From a bacterium (GTDB lineage: Bacteria > Hinthialibacterota > Hinthialibacteria > OLB16), in assembly GCA_022072055.1 (NCBI GenBank), contig JAJVIK010000029.1, positions 1 to 48,706 on the forward strand: a stretch of 48,706 nt of DNA, written 5' to 3'. The position numbers were made by a program, and so were the translations under genes. Shown here one piece after another: positions 34,501 to 41,021 of this stretch (positions within the stretch are counted from its first letter, which is position 1; each line of letters starts with the position of its first letter). Under the pieces are notes generated by a model. The model was not told where the DNA came from. It did not search any database and worked only from the letters and a program-made list of their open reading frames with translations.

Positions 34501-35193
34501 GTCGCCCACCAGCACGGTGGTTCCCGGAGGCGGGCTTTGAGAGAGAAGGATATTGGCCGAGGAGGAGCAGTTGTCGAAGAGAGTGGCGGACCCGGTCAAG
34601 TCGGGAACCTGGGCCTCCCCGCCGGCGTCCGCGACCACGGTGAATTTGGCCGGACAGATGAGAGTCGGCGGGGTCTGGTCCTCGACCGTAATCGTGGCGG
34701 TGCACGTGTCGATCTCCGCCTCGTCATCCATGACCAGCAGGGTCACCACCGTGTCTCCGAGCGGGTATGGCCCGGAGGGGGTGAGGCTGACCAGGGTGAC
34801 AGAACCTCCATCGGGATCGAAGGAGCCGTTGTCCACCTGCGCGGGGGTGACATTCGCCTCGCAGTTCACATCGGCGGGGACAGTCACATCCTGGCACATG
34901 GCCTCCGGGGGAACAGTCACCAGGGTGATGGTCGGATCCCCGGCGCCCGCAGTGCTTGGATCATCGGTCATCACCGGCGCGAAGTTGGTCCCGGTCACCA
35001 GTCCTTGAGCGGACACAAAGGTGACTCCCGGAGGAAGGGGATTGTTGATCGTGGCGTCGAATTGAATCACCAGCGTTTTGCCGGCGGGCAGGTTGCCGAC
35101 ATTCACGTTCACCTGAGCTGGCGAAAGGCACGCGATGGAGAGAAGTGTAAGAGCTGAGCACAACCGCACGCACAACCAACTGTGATTTGTCAT
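31588..35193 (-). CDS. Large secreted HYR-domain protein with three Thr/Glu/Pro-rich linkers
   Basis: The 1201-residue product starts at ATG 35193, with AAGGGA upstream and a signal peptide (LCSALTLLSIACLSPAQ). The frame is open further upstream, but those 86 residues are Pro/Gly-rich and unconserved-looking. After a DUF11-like strand region come HYR-type beta domains (for example TVEDQTPPTLICPAKFTV). A T-P-T-E-rich linker follows, then a Cys-rich domain with ESQVPFYCCLC and LLNLCDGIAGNE, a second longer linker of P-T-E-T-L-E repeats, and a second copy of the Cys-rich domain (ESQVPIYCCLC, LWNLCDGVDGNE). After a third linker, a C-terminal domain with DGWGGIHPIPV and DGFYTLDKNGAVNVFG looks like a beta-propeller. 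It is a surface or matrix protein. The linkers are typical of O-glycosylated stalks. Confidence 0.7.
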   Translation of the reverse strand: MTNHSWLCVRLCSALTLLSIACLSPAQVNVNVGNLPAGKTLVIQFDATINNPLPPGVTFVSAQGLVTGTNFAPVMTDDPSTAGAGDPTITLVTVPPEAMCQDVTVPADVNCEANVTPAQVDNGSFDPDGGSVTLVSLTPSGPYPLGDTVVTLLVMDDEAEIDTCTATITVEDQTPPTLICPAKFTVVADAGGEAQVPDLTGSATLFDNCSSSANILLSQSPPPGTTVLVGDTSIILSATDEAGNNSTCDTLMTVFEGSPTPTVSATVTETPIPTDTPIDTETPTETETPLSTETPTATDTAADTETPTETSLETPTETLEPTETSEPSETPEPTETATATSPPVFSCVQAATLTLSCAGGFTASATETFRLTLLGGLTLSTTQCSPVACDPLSAPFPVTCDILCNPFAPVTNPACNAITSFFLAQVGACINADPSGMFRWDFIPGATDSIRIESQVPFYCCLCSDEVSGASCGSGFGFPIGNCGLLNLCDGIAGNELTFVKQPLLSGLGIQCQDAPCGPQPTPTETVEPTETLEPTETLEPTETLEPTETGEPTVTETPESTETLEPTETLEPTETVEATETEEPTETEEPTETETAEPTATPTESGLLLANLIVGCSGSLDPNSPEMHLRLHAGVSSATCGPTVCGGAPLVDIEIDCEALADETPFSCTGTVSFVVGSMLDAINAQGAGIVTATTAGLPAGTVRVESQVPIYCCLCTEEIGLPCDQNMGWPLDVCGLWNLCDGVDGNEETQFNPFSNGLSLQCLAVVLPTPTPTETETSFSPTPTETEIGATLTPTISASPTITPTPGCDSGLYLLLSTGQIERVGNPILINVNGISPPFPIQDFAKDMERAVADDSVTPPTADLVVLDGAGVASFVENAGDNITQDPDSMLPFGGMFPSGRAVDLEMSRSSEGFWVLADFGGIYRSGDTKNVGDPSLVPNTDNLGVGADVLFGDMRAASLPNPGGATLRAVALAVIDVNSADSRADGYIVIDSQGGHYQINPDGSFVAPGTYSGAPANDPAKLLEPDPAQGGYIWPFFPGLDIARDIELFPGTSEGAVVFDGWGGIHPIPVNEPSNGVFYTRNEDPNNPGTLITTVGMPYQVVGFDDPETVPDESDDTTYGIDAFSIYVDFEFSAGCPDGFYTLDKNGAVNVFGAARNMPDELSPAWPLTDHTLDQNAVDIELFAFDESGFGPETKFRE
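33380..33637 (-). repeat. Tandem repeats encoding P-T-E-T-L-E units
   Basis: Imperfect 18-nt units of the form ggtttccgtcggctccag run through the second linker of the HYR protein. A similar block occupies about 34170-34425, and a shorter one about 32770-32890. Such tracts are prone to length change by slippage. Confidence 0.7.
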
Positions 35194-35381
35194 GGCATTT
35201 CCCTTCCCTGACCCGACACCTGTCAGGCGAACACCGATTGGAGCATCGAGGGGCGCGGTCGCGCGCCCGCCGAGCGATCCTGGGAACAGACGCAACTGGG
35301 CTAAGCATAATCGAGGGAAATGGGGAATCCTAGCCTCCGACACCCCGAAGATCGAAGAAAACTGCTGGGTTGCGGGAGGAA

Positions 35382-36512
35382 TCAGTGGTCCCGCAGGAGG
35401 ACAAAATCCACCAGGTCGTGGAGCGACTCCTGGGCCGACAGGTCCGCACAAGCCGGGGCGAGCATGTCGAGCTGCTCGCGGCAGGATTGGGCGAGGTCTT
35501 CCATCCTTCTCCAGGATTCATCCAGCACGCCGTGATCCCGTAGCGCGGCGCGGATCGCCTCGGGCGATGGGGCCGCCTCCAGGAAATCCCGGAGCGCGCG
35601 CGGACCCCCGATTCGGTCTCGCAGGATCAGCATCGGCAGCGTGTATTTCCCGGCGGCGGAATCGGAGCCGGTCTGCTTGCCGAGGACCGAGTCATCGGCG
35701 ATGAAATCGAGGAGGTCGTCGGTCATCTGGAAGAGGAGGCCGAGGGTCACCCCGAAGCGGTGCCAGGCCCCCCTGGAGTGGTCATGACCCGCGAGCAGGG
35801 CGGCCCCTTCCGCGCAGGCTCCCATCAGCGCGGCGGTTTTCATCTCGATCAGGCGGAAATAGGCCCCCTCGGGAACATCGTGGCGCCCGATCCATTGGAG
35901 CTGCTCGATCTCCCCGCGGCACATCGCCGAGGTGGCCCGGCTGGAGGAGGCGATCAGGCGCATGTCGCCGCACTCGGAGATCAGCTCGAAGGCGCGCGCG
36001 AAGACATGGTCCCCCATCAGGACAGTGGGGGCGTTGTCGAACAGCGCGGGCATGGAGGGCGAGCCGCGACGAAGGTCCGCGCGGTCGATCACGTCATCAT
36101 GCAGCAGGGTGGCGAGGTGGATGAGTTCGAGCCCCGCCGCGAGTTTCGGCGCGCGCGCATCAATCCGCGACAGCGCGCGGCTGGTGGTCAGGATCAGTGT
36201 GGCGCGAAAGAGCTTCCCGCCCCGCGCCGCGAGGTGCATGGACATGGCGCGGGTCCGGCTCTCGAACGAACCGTGGGTCTGGTAGAGGGCTCGCTCCATC
36301 CATTCGGGCAGGACCAAGCGGTCCCAGCCGACCGTGTCCCCGGTGTGGGACAGGAGCTCCGCGAAACTCTCCTCGCGGAAAACCCTCTCGGTGATGAACT
36401 CGCGGACCCGCTCCAGCTCTTCCGCGACCGGATAGGCCACCTCGGCCAGGGACTTGCAGCGTGACGGCGAGGGGGCGCGGAGCGCGGCGGAGGCTGAGGG
36501 GGAGGAGTTCAT
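35382..36512 (-). CDS. Polyprenyl (trans-isoprenyl) diphosphate synthase
   Basis: The 376-residue protein has both aspartate-rich motifs of trans-prenyltransferases: LLHDDVIDRADLRRG (DDVID at 139-143) and QMTDDLLDF (DDLLD at 264-268). KTAALMGACAEGAALL lies between them. The first substrate motif reads GGKLFRATL instead of the usual GKRLRP. The protein is about 50 residues longer than average because of an N-terminal extension of unknown role. It elongates farnesyl or geranyl diphosphate with isopentenyl diphosphate for a quinone side chain or glycan carrier lipid. A strong promoter precedes it. Confidence 0.85.
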   Translation of the reverse strand: MNSSPSASAALRAPSPSRCKSLAEVAYPVAEELERVREFITERVFREESFAELLSHTGDTVGWDRLVLPEWMERALYQTHGSFESRTRAMSMHLAARGGKLFRATLILTTSRALSRIDARAPKLAAGLELIHLATLLHDDVIDRADLRRGSPSMPALFDNAPTVLMGDHVFARAFELISECGDMRLIASSSRATSAMCRGEIEQLQWIGRHDVPEGAYFRLIEMKTAALMGACAEGAALLAGHDHSRGAWHRFGVTLGLLFQMTDDLLDFIADDSVLGKQTGSDSAAGKYTLPMLILRDRIGGPRALRDFLEAAPSPEAIRAALRDHGVLDESWRRMEDLAQSCREQLDMLAPACADLSAQESLHDLVDFVLLRDH

Positions 36513-36558
36513 CGGACGAGTGTCTCTTGGGCGAATGTCTTTCCAGTATCGCGCGTTG

Positions 36559-36586
36559 ATTCTAGCTTCGCCCTGTTCCGTGTCAA
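36559..36586 (-). promoter_or_regulatory. Promoter of the polyprenyl synthase
   Basis: On the minus strand TTGACA (36586-36581), a 16-bp spacer and TAGAAT (36564-36559), about 47 bases upstream of the start codon. Confidence 0.6.
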
Positions 36587-36660
36587 GAACGGGTTCCCCG
36601 GGGTGTCCCGCCGGGGGTGGGATCCCGAAGCGCGGATTTCGGAGAAAGGAGCCACGGAGG

Positions 36661-37602
36661 TTGCCTCGGAATCGTCCCTTGGTTGGCCTTGCGCTGGGTG
36701 GCGGCTCCGCGCGCGGCTGGGCCCATTTTGGAGTTTTTCAGGCGCTGGCGGAGTGTGGAATCCCGGTCGATTTCGTGGCGGGAACCAGCATCGGCGCGCT
36801 GGCCGGAGTGGTGTATGCCTCGGGGGCCACGGAGTCCTTTCTCGAGATTGTTCCCCGGTTGGATTGGAAACGTCTGGCCTCGTTCTGGGATGTGGTGTTC
36901 CCGCGTTCGGGGCTGATTGATGGGAAGAAGATTGAGGATTATGTCCGGCGGCATGTGAGTCAAACCGACTTGCGGGACCTGCCGATCCCGTTCCGCGCGG
37001 TGGCGACCGACCTGGCGACCGGGCGGGAGGTGGTCCTTCGGGAGGGGGATGCGATCCAGGCGGTGCGCGCCAGCATGGCCTTGCCGGGGATCCTCACCCC
37101 GGTGAAGCGCGGCGGGGATTTCCTGGTGGATGGGGGTTTGGTCAATCCGGTGCCGATCAATGTGGTCCGCGAGATGGGCGCGGAGGTGGTGATCGCAGTG
37201 GACTTGAATCATGACATTGTGGAGAAGAAGGGCTACGCGCGACGCAGGCGCGCGCGTCGTCCCGCCGGAGCGCCGCTGCGTTGGGCGGGAAGGAAGCTCG
37301 CGGAGCGCTCGAAGTTGGTCTCGGCGGTGGGCGCGCGTTGGGAGGGCACGCTGGGGCCGTTGCTGGCGCGAGCCCGCGCATCGCGCGACTCGACCCCTTC
37401 GATCTTCGATATCCTGTTGTCCTCGATCAGCATCATGCAGGCGGAGATCACCGCGGCGCGATTGCGTGTCGATCCGCCGGAGGTCCTTCTTCAGCCCAGT
37501 CTGGGTCACATTCGGCTTTTGGAATTCCACCGGGCCGCGGAGGGGATCGAGGCGGGGTATGAGGAGGCAATGAGCAAGCTGGAGGGTTGGAAATGGGGGT
37601 GA
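36661..37602 (+). CDS. Patatin-like phospholipase (RssA/YlbK-like)
   Basis: The 313-residue protein contains the patatin catalytic set: oxyanion loop LALGGGSARGWAHFG (GGGSARG at 13-19), nucleophile elbow GTSIG with Ser43, and the dyad Asp156 in DGGLVNPVPI. It is a predicted serine lipid acyl hydrolase of the cytoplasmic RssA/YlbK group. I chose TTG 36661 because AAGGAG lies 9 bases upstream and the family starts here. The open frame upstream to 36454 overlaps the divergent synthase and its promoter. The C-terminal half is Arg-rich. It precedes tRNA-Gln by 25 bases. Confidence 0.8.
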   Translation: MPRNRPLVGLALGGGSARGWAHFGVFQALAECGIPVDFVAGTSIGALAGVVYASGATESFLEIVPRLDWKRLASFWDVVFPRSGLIDGKKIEDYVRRHVSQTDLRDLPIPFRAVATDLATGREVVLREGDAIQAVRASMALPGILTPVKRGGDFLVDGGLVNPVPINVVREMGAEVVIAVDLNHDIVEKKGYARRRRARRPAGAPLRWAGRKLAERSKLVSAVGARWEGTLGPLLARARASRDSTPSIFDILLSSISIMQAEITAARLRVDPPEVLLQPSLGHIRLLEFHRAAEGIEAGYEEAMSKLEGWKWG

Positions 37603-37627
37603 AATCTGGAAAGATGGGAGTACCGGT

Positions 37628-37701
37628 TGGGGAGTAGACGAATCGGTAAAGTCACCTGCCTTTGGAGCAGGAGTTTCCAGGTTCGAGTCCTGGCTCCCCA
37701 G
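37628..37701 (+). tRNA. tRNA-Gln (anticodon TTG)
   Basis: A complete cloverleaf is visible. The acceptor stem TGGGGAG (37628-37634) pairs with CTCCCCA (37694-37700), followed by discriminator G and an encoded CCA (37702-37704). The anticodon arm is CCTGC-CTTTGGA-GCAGG with anticodon TTG. The T-arm is CCAGG-TTCGAGT-CCTGG. The TGGGG...CCCCA-G end is typical of bacterial tRNA-Gln. No integrase or attachment-site duplicate is visible. Confidence 0.93.
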
Positions 37702-37712
37702 CCATTCAAAAA

Positions 37713-37745
37713 GCCCTGATTTTATTGGGCGAAACGTGGTTTTTC
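37713..37745 (+). terminator. Possible terminator downstream of tRNA-Gln
   Basis: GCCC (37713-37716) and GGGC (37727-37730) enclose an AT-rich loop and are followed by GTGGTTTTTC. The stem is short, so confidence is low. Confidence 0.3.
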
Positions 37746-37829
37746 CTCTTCATTTTTCGACCCTTCATCCGACTTGATTCGGGCCCGATTCCAGCCCCGT
37801 TTTTGGCAAAATCCCGGCAACTTGTTTCT

Positions 37830-37849
37830 ACACGTTTGGAAGAACGTGT
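37830..37849. repeat. Perfect 7-bp inverted repeat in the 37705-38115 gap
   Basis: ACACGTT and AACGTGT flank a 6-nt spacer (TGGAAG). This 410-base gap between tRNA-Gln and hicB has no credible gene. The repeat could be an operator or a hairpin. Confidence 0.4.
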
Positions 37850-38057
37850 GCGCCGGACTGAAAGACTCACCCGCGCATGGTCCGCCAACCCCGCGCGGCG
37901 GTCCGGGGGGAACTGCATTGCGGGACCCCTCGGACCTTCACTCAAGAATCCGCACAGGATGCCCTACGGGAAGACTTCGACGCTTCCTCCACCTTGAGAG
38001 GCGCGGGAAGGTGGGATCGGTCAACCTGGCCAATCGTAAGCGGAGGAACCAAGTCGA

Positions 38058-38086
38058 TTGACCATCCGGTGCGATAGGCCGATACT
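38058..38086 (+). promoter_or_regulatory. Candidate promoter of hicB-hicB-hicA
   Basis: TTGACC at 38058-38063, a 17-bp spacer and GATACT at 38081-38086. It lies 30 bases before the first hicB start. Confidence 0.4.
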
Positions 38087-38115
38087 TCCAGAGAAGAGCG
38101 AGAGCGGAGCGACTC

Positions 38116-38352
38116 ATGAAAGTCTCATACACAATCCACCTGGAAGACGATGGCGATGGCGGTTTCATTGTCACGGTCCCGACTCTCCCCGGAGTCATCA
38201 CCTTCGGCCAGACAATCGAGGAAGCCAAGGCGAACGCGGCGGAGGCGATTCTTTGCCACCTGGAAGGGATGCTTGCGGACGGCGAACCGATCCCGACTGA
38301 AAACCTCCCGATCCAAGAACGTCTTGAACTGGAAGTCCCGATCCCCGCATGA
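38116..38352 (+). CDS. hicB: HicB-family antitoxin, copy 1
   Basis: The 78-residue product has the HicB partial RNase H-like fold: MKVSYTIHLEDDGDGGFIVTV, PTLPGVITFGQTIEEAKANA and AEAILCHLEGMLADGEPIP. There is no added DNA-binding domain at the C terminus. It is followed 30 bases later by a second, similar hicB, and the sequence before both starts is alike (GCGGAGCGACTC / ACGGAGCGGATC then ATGAA-GTCTCATACACA), showing a tandem duplication. Copy 1 is not directly coupled to hicA, so its role alongside copy 2 is unclear. Confidence 0.8.
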   Translation: MKVSYTIHLEDDGDGGFIVTVPTLPGVITFGQTIEEAKANAAEAILCHLEGMLADGEPIPTENLPIQERLELEVPIPA

Positions 38353-38382
38353 CGGGGGATAAAGAGCGGAACGGAGCGGATC

Positions 38383-38628
38383 ATGAAGGTCTCATACACA
38401 GTCCACTTTGAACCCACGGAAGAAGGCGGCTATTCGGTCACGGTCCCCGCGCTCCCCGGATGTTTTACCGAGGGGTTGACCTTTGAGGAAGCCAAGGAAA
38501 ACGCGGGGGAGGCGATTCTCGCTTACATTGACGTGCTTATCGAGGATGGAAAGCCGATCCCATTGGAGGCTCCTCCTTCCAAGCGAGTGGAGACTGTCCT
38601 TGAGTTGAACGTTCCCGCCTTGGCATGA
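38383..38628 (+). CDS. hicB: HicB-family antitoxin, copy 2
   Basis: The 81-residue product shares MKVSYTVHFEPTEEGGYSVTV, PALPGCFTEGLTFEEAKENA and GEAILAYIDVLIEDGKPIP with copy 1, plus a tail ending in VLELNVPALA. Its stop overlaps the hicA ATG (ATGA), so this copy is the one coupled to the toxin. HicB normally binds and blocks HicA and represses the operon. This copy also lacks an obvious HTH or ribbon-helix-helix extension. Confidence 0.85.
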   Translation: MKVSYTVHFEPTEEGGYSVTVPALPGCFTEGLTFEEAKENAGEAILAYIDVLIEDGKPIPLEAPPSKRVETVLELNVPALA

Positions 38629-38849
38629 GTGGCCTACCCTCCTTGACGGGGAGAGAGATTATCGCGGCGCTCGAAGGAGCGGGCTTTCGGTTGCGTAGGG
38701 TTCGGGGAAGCCACCATGTTATGAGTGGCCCGGACGGTCGAATGTGCATTGTTCCGGTCCATGCTGGAAGAAGTGTTCAAAAACCCACGGTCCGAAATAT
38801 TCTCCGGCAAGCTCGCATGTCCGAGGAAGAATTCATGCGCTTCCTCTGA
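38625..38849 (+). CDS. hicA: HicA-family mRNA interferase toxin
   Basis: The 74-residue product has the dsRBD-like HicA fold: GREIIAALEGAGFRLRRVRGSHHVM, with His30 in the catalytic GSHH motif, then VPVHAGRSVQKPTVRNILRQARMSEEEF, the typical HicA second half. It should cleave mRNA and tmRNA when free. The active residue is present and the frame intact. The gene order antitoxin-antitoxin-toxin is unusual; most loci have one hicA and one hicB. Confidence 0.88.
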   Translation: MSGLPSLTGREIIAALEGAGFRLRRVRGSHHVMSGPDGRMCIVPVHAGRSVQKPTVRNILRQARMSEEEFMRFL

Positions 38850-38864
38850 CCGCGCCAACCTCTA

Positions 38865-38912
38865 CTCTACGAAATCCCCGAATTCCTTCGGCAACCGAGG
38901 GTTTTCGTAGAG
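38865..38912 (+). terminator. Large inverted repeat after hicA
   Basis: CTCTACGAAA (38865-38874) and TTTCGTAGAG (38903-38912) are perfect reverse complements, with extra inner pairing (CCC / GGG). It begins 15 bases after the hicA stop. It may act as a bidirectional terminator or 3'-end hairpin. Confidence 0.5.
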
Positions 38913-38979
38913 ACCTGGCCGGGTGGGAGACCCCGGCGTTCCGTTCACCCGCCCCGATCCCCACGCGACTGTCCCCGGC

Positions 38980-39011
38980 TTGACCTCCCTACAGGGTTGA
39001 CCAATTATAAT
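38980..39011 (+). promoter_or_regulatory. Promoter-like sequence facing the insertion sequence
   Basis: A perfect TATAAT (39006-39011) follows two direct copies of TTGACC (38980-38985 and 38997-39002). The first copy is 20 bp away, longer than optimal. It points toward the IS element, so it may once have served whatever lay upstream of the orphan cas2. Confidence 0.3.
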
Positions 39012-39110
39012 ACTAACGCGGCTTGCGCGTCGCCCGCTCTCACTCCGCCCGGTCGCCGATGATTCAGGCGACGCGGAGCATGAAAGCACAGGCAAAAAGA
39101 ATTTTGCTAA

Positions 39111-40047
39111 GACACTATCTCAAAAGGCTGAGCCGATATAGCCGTCGAAACCAGAGCAAGGCACATGCGAGTTGAATCGCCCCGAGAAAGTTTTCGGCTT
39201 TCTTGTTATATCGGACCAGGATCCCACGCCATTTCTGCAGCCATGAGAGTGTTCGCTCCACGACCCAGCGCCTCGCGCGATGACGCTTGCGCTTCCTGGT
39301 GTCGAATTTCTCCTCGCCGATTCGACGAACGTGAGGAGTATATCCGGCCTGTTCGATGGCTGCTTGTCCCCTTGGGTTGTCATAGCCCTTGTCCAGACAC
39401 AGATGTTGCGGCTCCTCCGGCGTGGGTTCCGGACGGCACACAACCACCGCCTCCAACGTTTCCTGGAGCAGTTGCGCGTCGGGCACATTGGCGGCCGCGA
39501 TCACCACGGCCAGCGGTCCCCCATCCTCTTCGACTAAGAGGCTCTTCTTGGTTCCGGGCTTGGCTCGATCCGTCGGATTCGGCCCCTTTTTTCGCCGGGG
39601 AATCGAGCTTTCCCCAGACAGCAGTCCGCCGCCTGCCATTCCAAACTCAGACCCTTCAGTTCGTCACATTCGTTGACCAGCACGGCCCACAAGACCTCGA
39701 ACAGGTCATCTCGACTCCAGCGCTGGAACCAACGATGGACGGAACTGTCATCTCCGAAGATCGACGGCAACTGGTTCCACTGGCAACCACTGCGTGCAAT
39801 GAAAATGATCCCATTGAGGGCCTGACGGAAGTCGATCCGAGGGCGTCCGGTCCTCGCTTTCGGATAGTGTTCATCCAGGATCGGCTTCAAAATCGCCCAA
39901 ACGGTGTCCGGCACCGTCCAGATGGTCTTCAACGGAACGACTTCGACTTTTCTCCTTCGACTCATGATTCTCCCCCTCCTAAAGGCTGTCCCTTGCCTCA
40001 TTTATCGGCACCTCAACAGCACACTGAAGGTGTTTTGAGATGATTTC
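39111..40047 (-). mobile_element. IS5-family insertion sequence (IS427-like), 937 bp
   Basis: The left end GACACTATCTCAAAA (39111-39125) and the right end, reverse complement GAAATCATCTCAAAA (40047-40033), match at 12 of 15 positions. Both ends are flanked by TAA (39108-39110 and 40048-40050), a 3-bp target duplication of the TNA type used by this family. It contains a two-frame transposase on the minus strand. The right end lies only 6 bp before the start codon of the orphan type I-C cas2. Confidence 0.8.
39115..39965 (-). CDS. IS5-family transposase made by programmed -1 frameshift
   Basis: The first frame (39965 to 39534, 143 residues) starts at an ATG with AGGAGGGGGAG upstream. It has the IS5 N-terminal region and SGCQWNQLP, then SLEWQAADCCL with the first catalytic Asp. 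The second frame (to 39115, entered at the overlap) supplies GPNPTDRAKPGTKKSLL, LCLDKGYDNP (second Asp) and RRWVVERTLSWLQKWRGILVRY (catalytic Glu). The frames overlap at a run of six A followed by G on the coding strand (39592-39586), a classic -1 slippage site. The fused protein is about 283 residues. All three DDE residues are present, so the element may be active. The stop codon lies inside the left terminal repeat. Confidence 0.8.
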
Positions 40048-40053
40048 TAAGCC

Positions 40054-40347
40054 GTGATGATGGTCTTGGTCACTTATGACGTGTCCACAGAGACCGCGGA
40101 AGGGAGGCGGCGGCTCGCCCGCGTGGCCAAGGCTTGCGAGGCGCGCGGGCAGCGTGTTCAGAAGTCTGTATTCGAGTGCCTCATCGATCCGGCGATGTGG
40201 GTGAAGCTGAAGTCAGACCTGGAAGGGGAAATTGATCCGAGGACCGACAGCCTCCGGTATTATTTCCTCGGAAACAACTGGAAACGGCGTGTCGAACATG
40301 TGGGCGCGAAGGCGAGTTATGACCCTCAAGGGCCATTGATTGTGTGA
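40054..40347 (+). CDS. cas2: Orphan type I-C Cas2
   Basis: The 97-residue product starts MMVLVTYDVSTETAEGRRRL with Asp8, and contains QRVQKSVFECLI and YYFLGNNWKRRVEHVGAK, a form highly characteristic of subtype I-C Cas2. It ends KASYDPQGPLIV. The sequence around its start (TGATGATGG) is the kind that normally overlaps the cas1 stop, but upstream there is only the IS element; no cas3, cas5, cas8c, cas7, cas4 or cas1 of I-C is present. No ribosome site is visible. The gene lies directly before the I-C-like leader and array, as in intact I-C loci. Confidence 0.9.
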   Translation: MMMVLVTYDVSTETAEGRRRLARVAKACEARGQRVQKSVFECLIDPAMWVKLKSDLEGEIDPRTDSLRYYFLGNNWKRRVEHVGAKASYDPQGPLIV

Positions 40348-40811
<464 letters not shown>

Positions 40812-40906
40812 CCTGACGCCCCTTCCGAGGGGCCACGTTCAGATACTTTTTCTCTTGAGGCAACGAATCGATTTCGGATACTTTCTAGGTGAGGCAGCGC
40901 GCCCGA

Positions 40907-40934
40907 TTGACAGGCCTGTGTCCGTACGTATAAT
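40907..40934 (+). promoter_or_regulatory. Near-consensus promoter of the type III operon
   Basis: Perfect TTGACA (40907-40912), a 16-bp spacer and perfect TATAAT (40929-40934), with a predicted start near 40941, about 80 bases before cas10. The following genes are contiguous, so it can drive the whole operon. I see no operator. Confidence 0.7.
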
Positions 40935-41021
40935 CGCGTGCGTTACGATCTGGTTACCCAGTGGATGCAATCCGAATAGACGGGTTCAGAATGCAACGAC
41001 TCGGGTCCCGAGGGTAGGTCC

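Noticed and set aside
33133-35157. A 674-codon open frame on the plus strand
   Set aside because: It is the antisense reading of the HYR protein. Its Gly/Arg/Leu repeats simply mirror the P-T-E linkers.
37662-37997. 111-codon frame overlapping tRNA-Gln
   Set aside because: It starts inside the tRNA and shows no recognisable features.
39534-39639. Overlap of two transposase frames as evidence of a broken IS
   Set aside because: The overlap sits on an A6G slippery site with the correct -1 shift, the normal arrangement for this IS group, so it is treated as programmed frameshifting and not decay.
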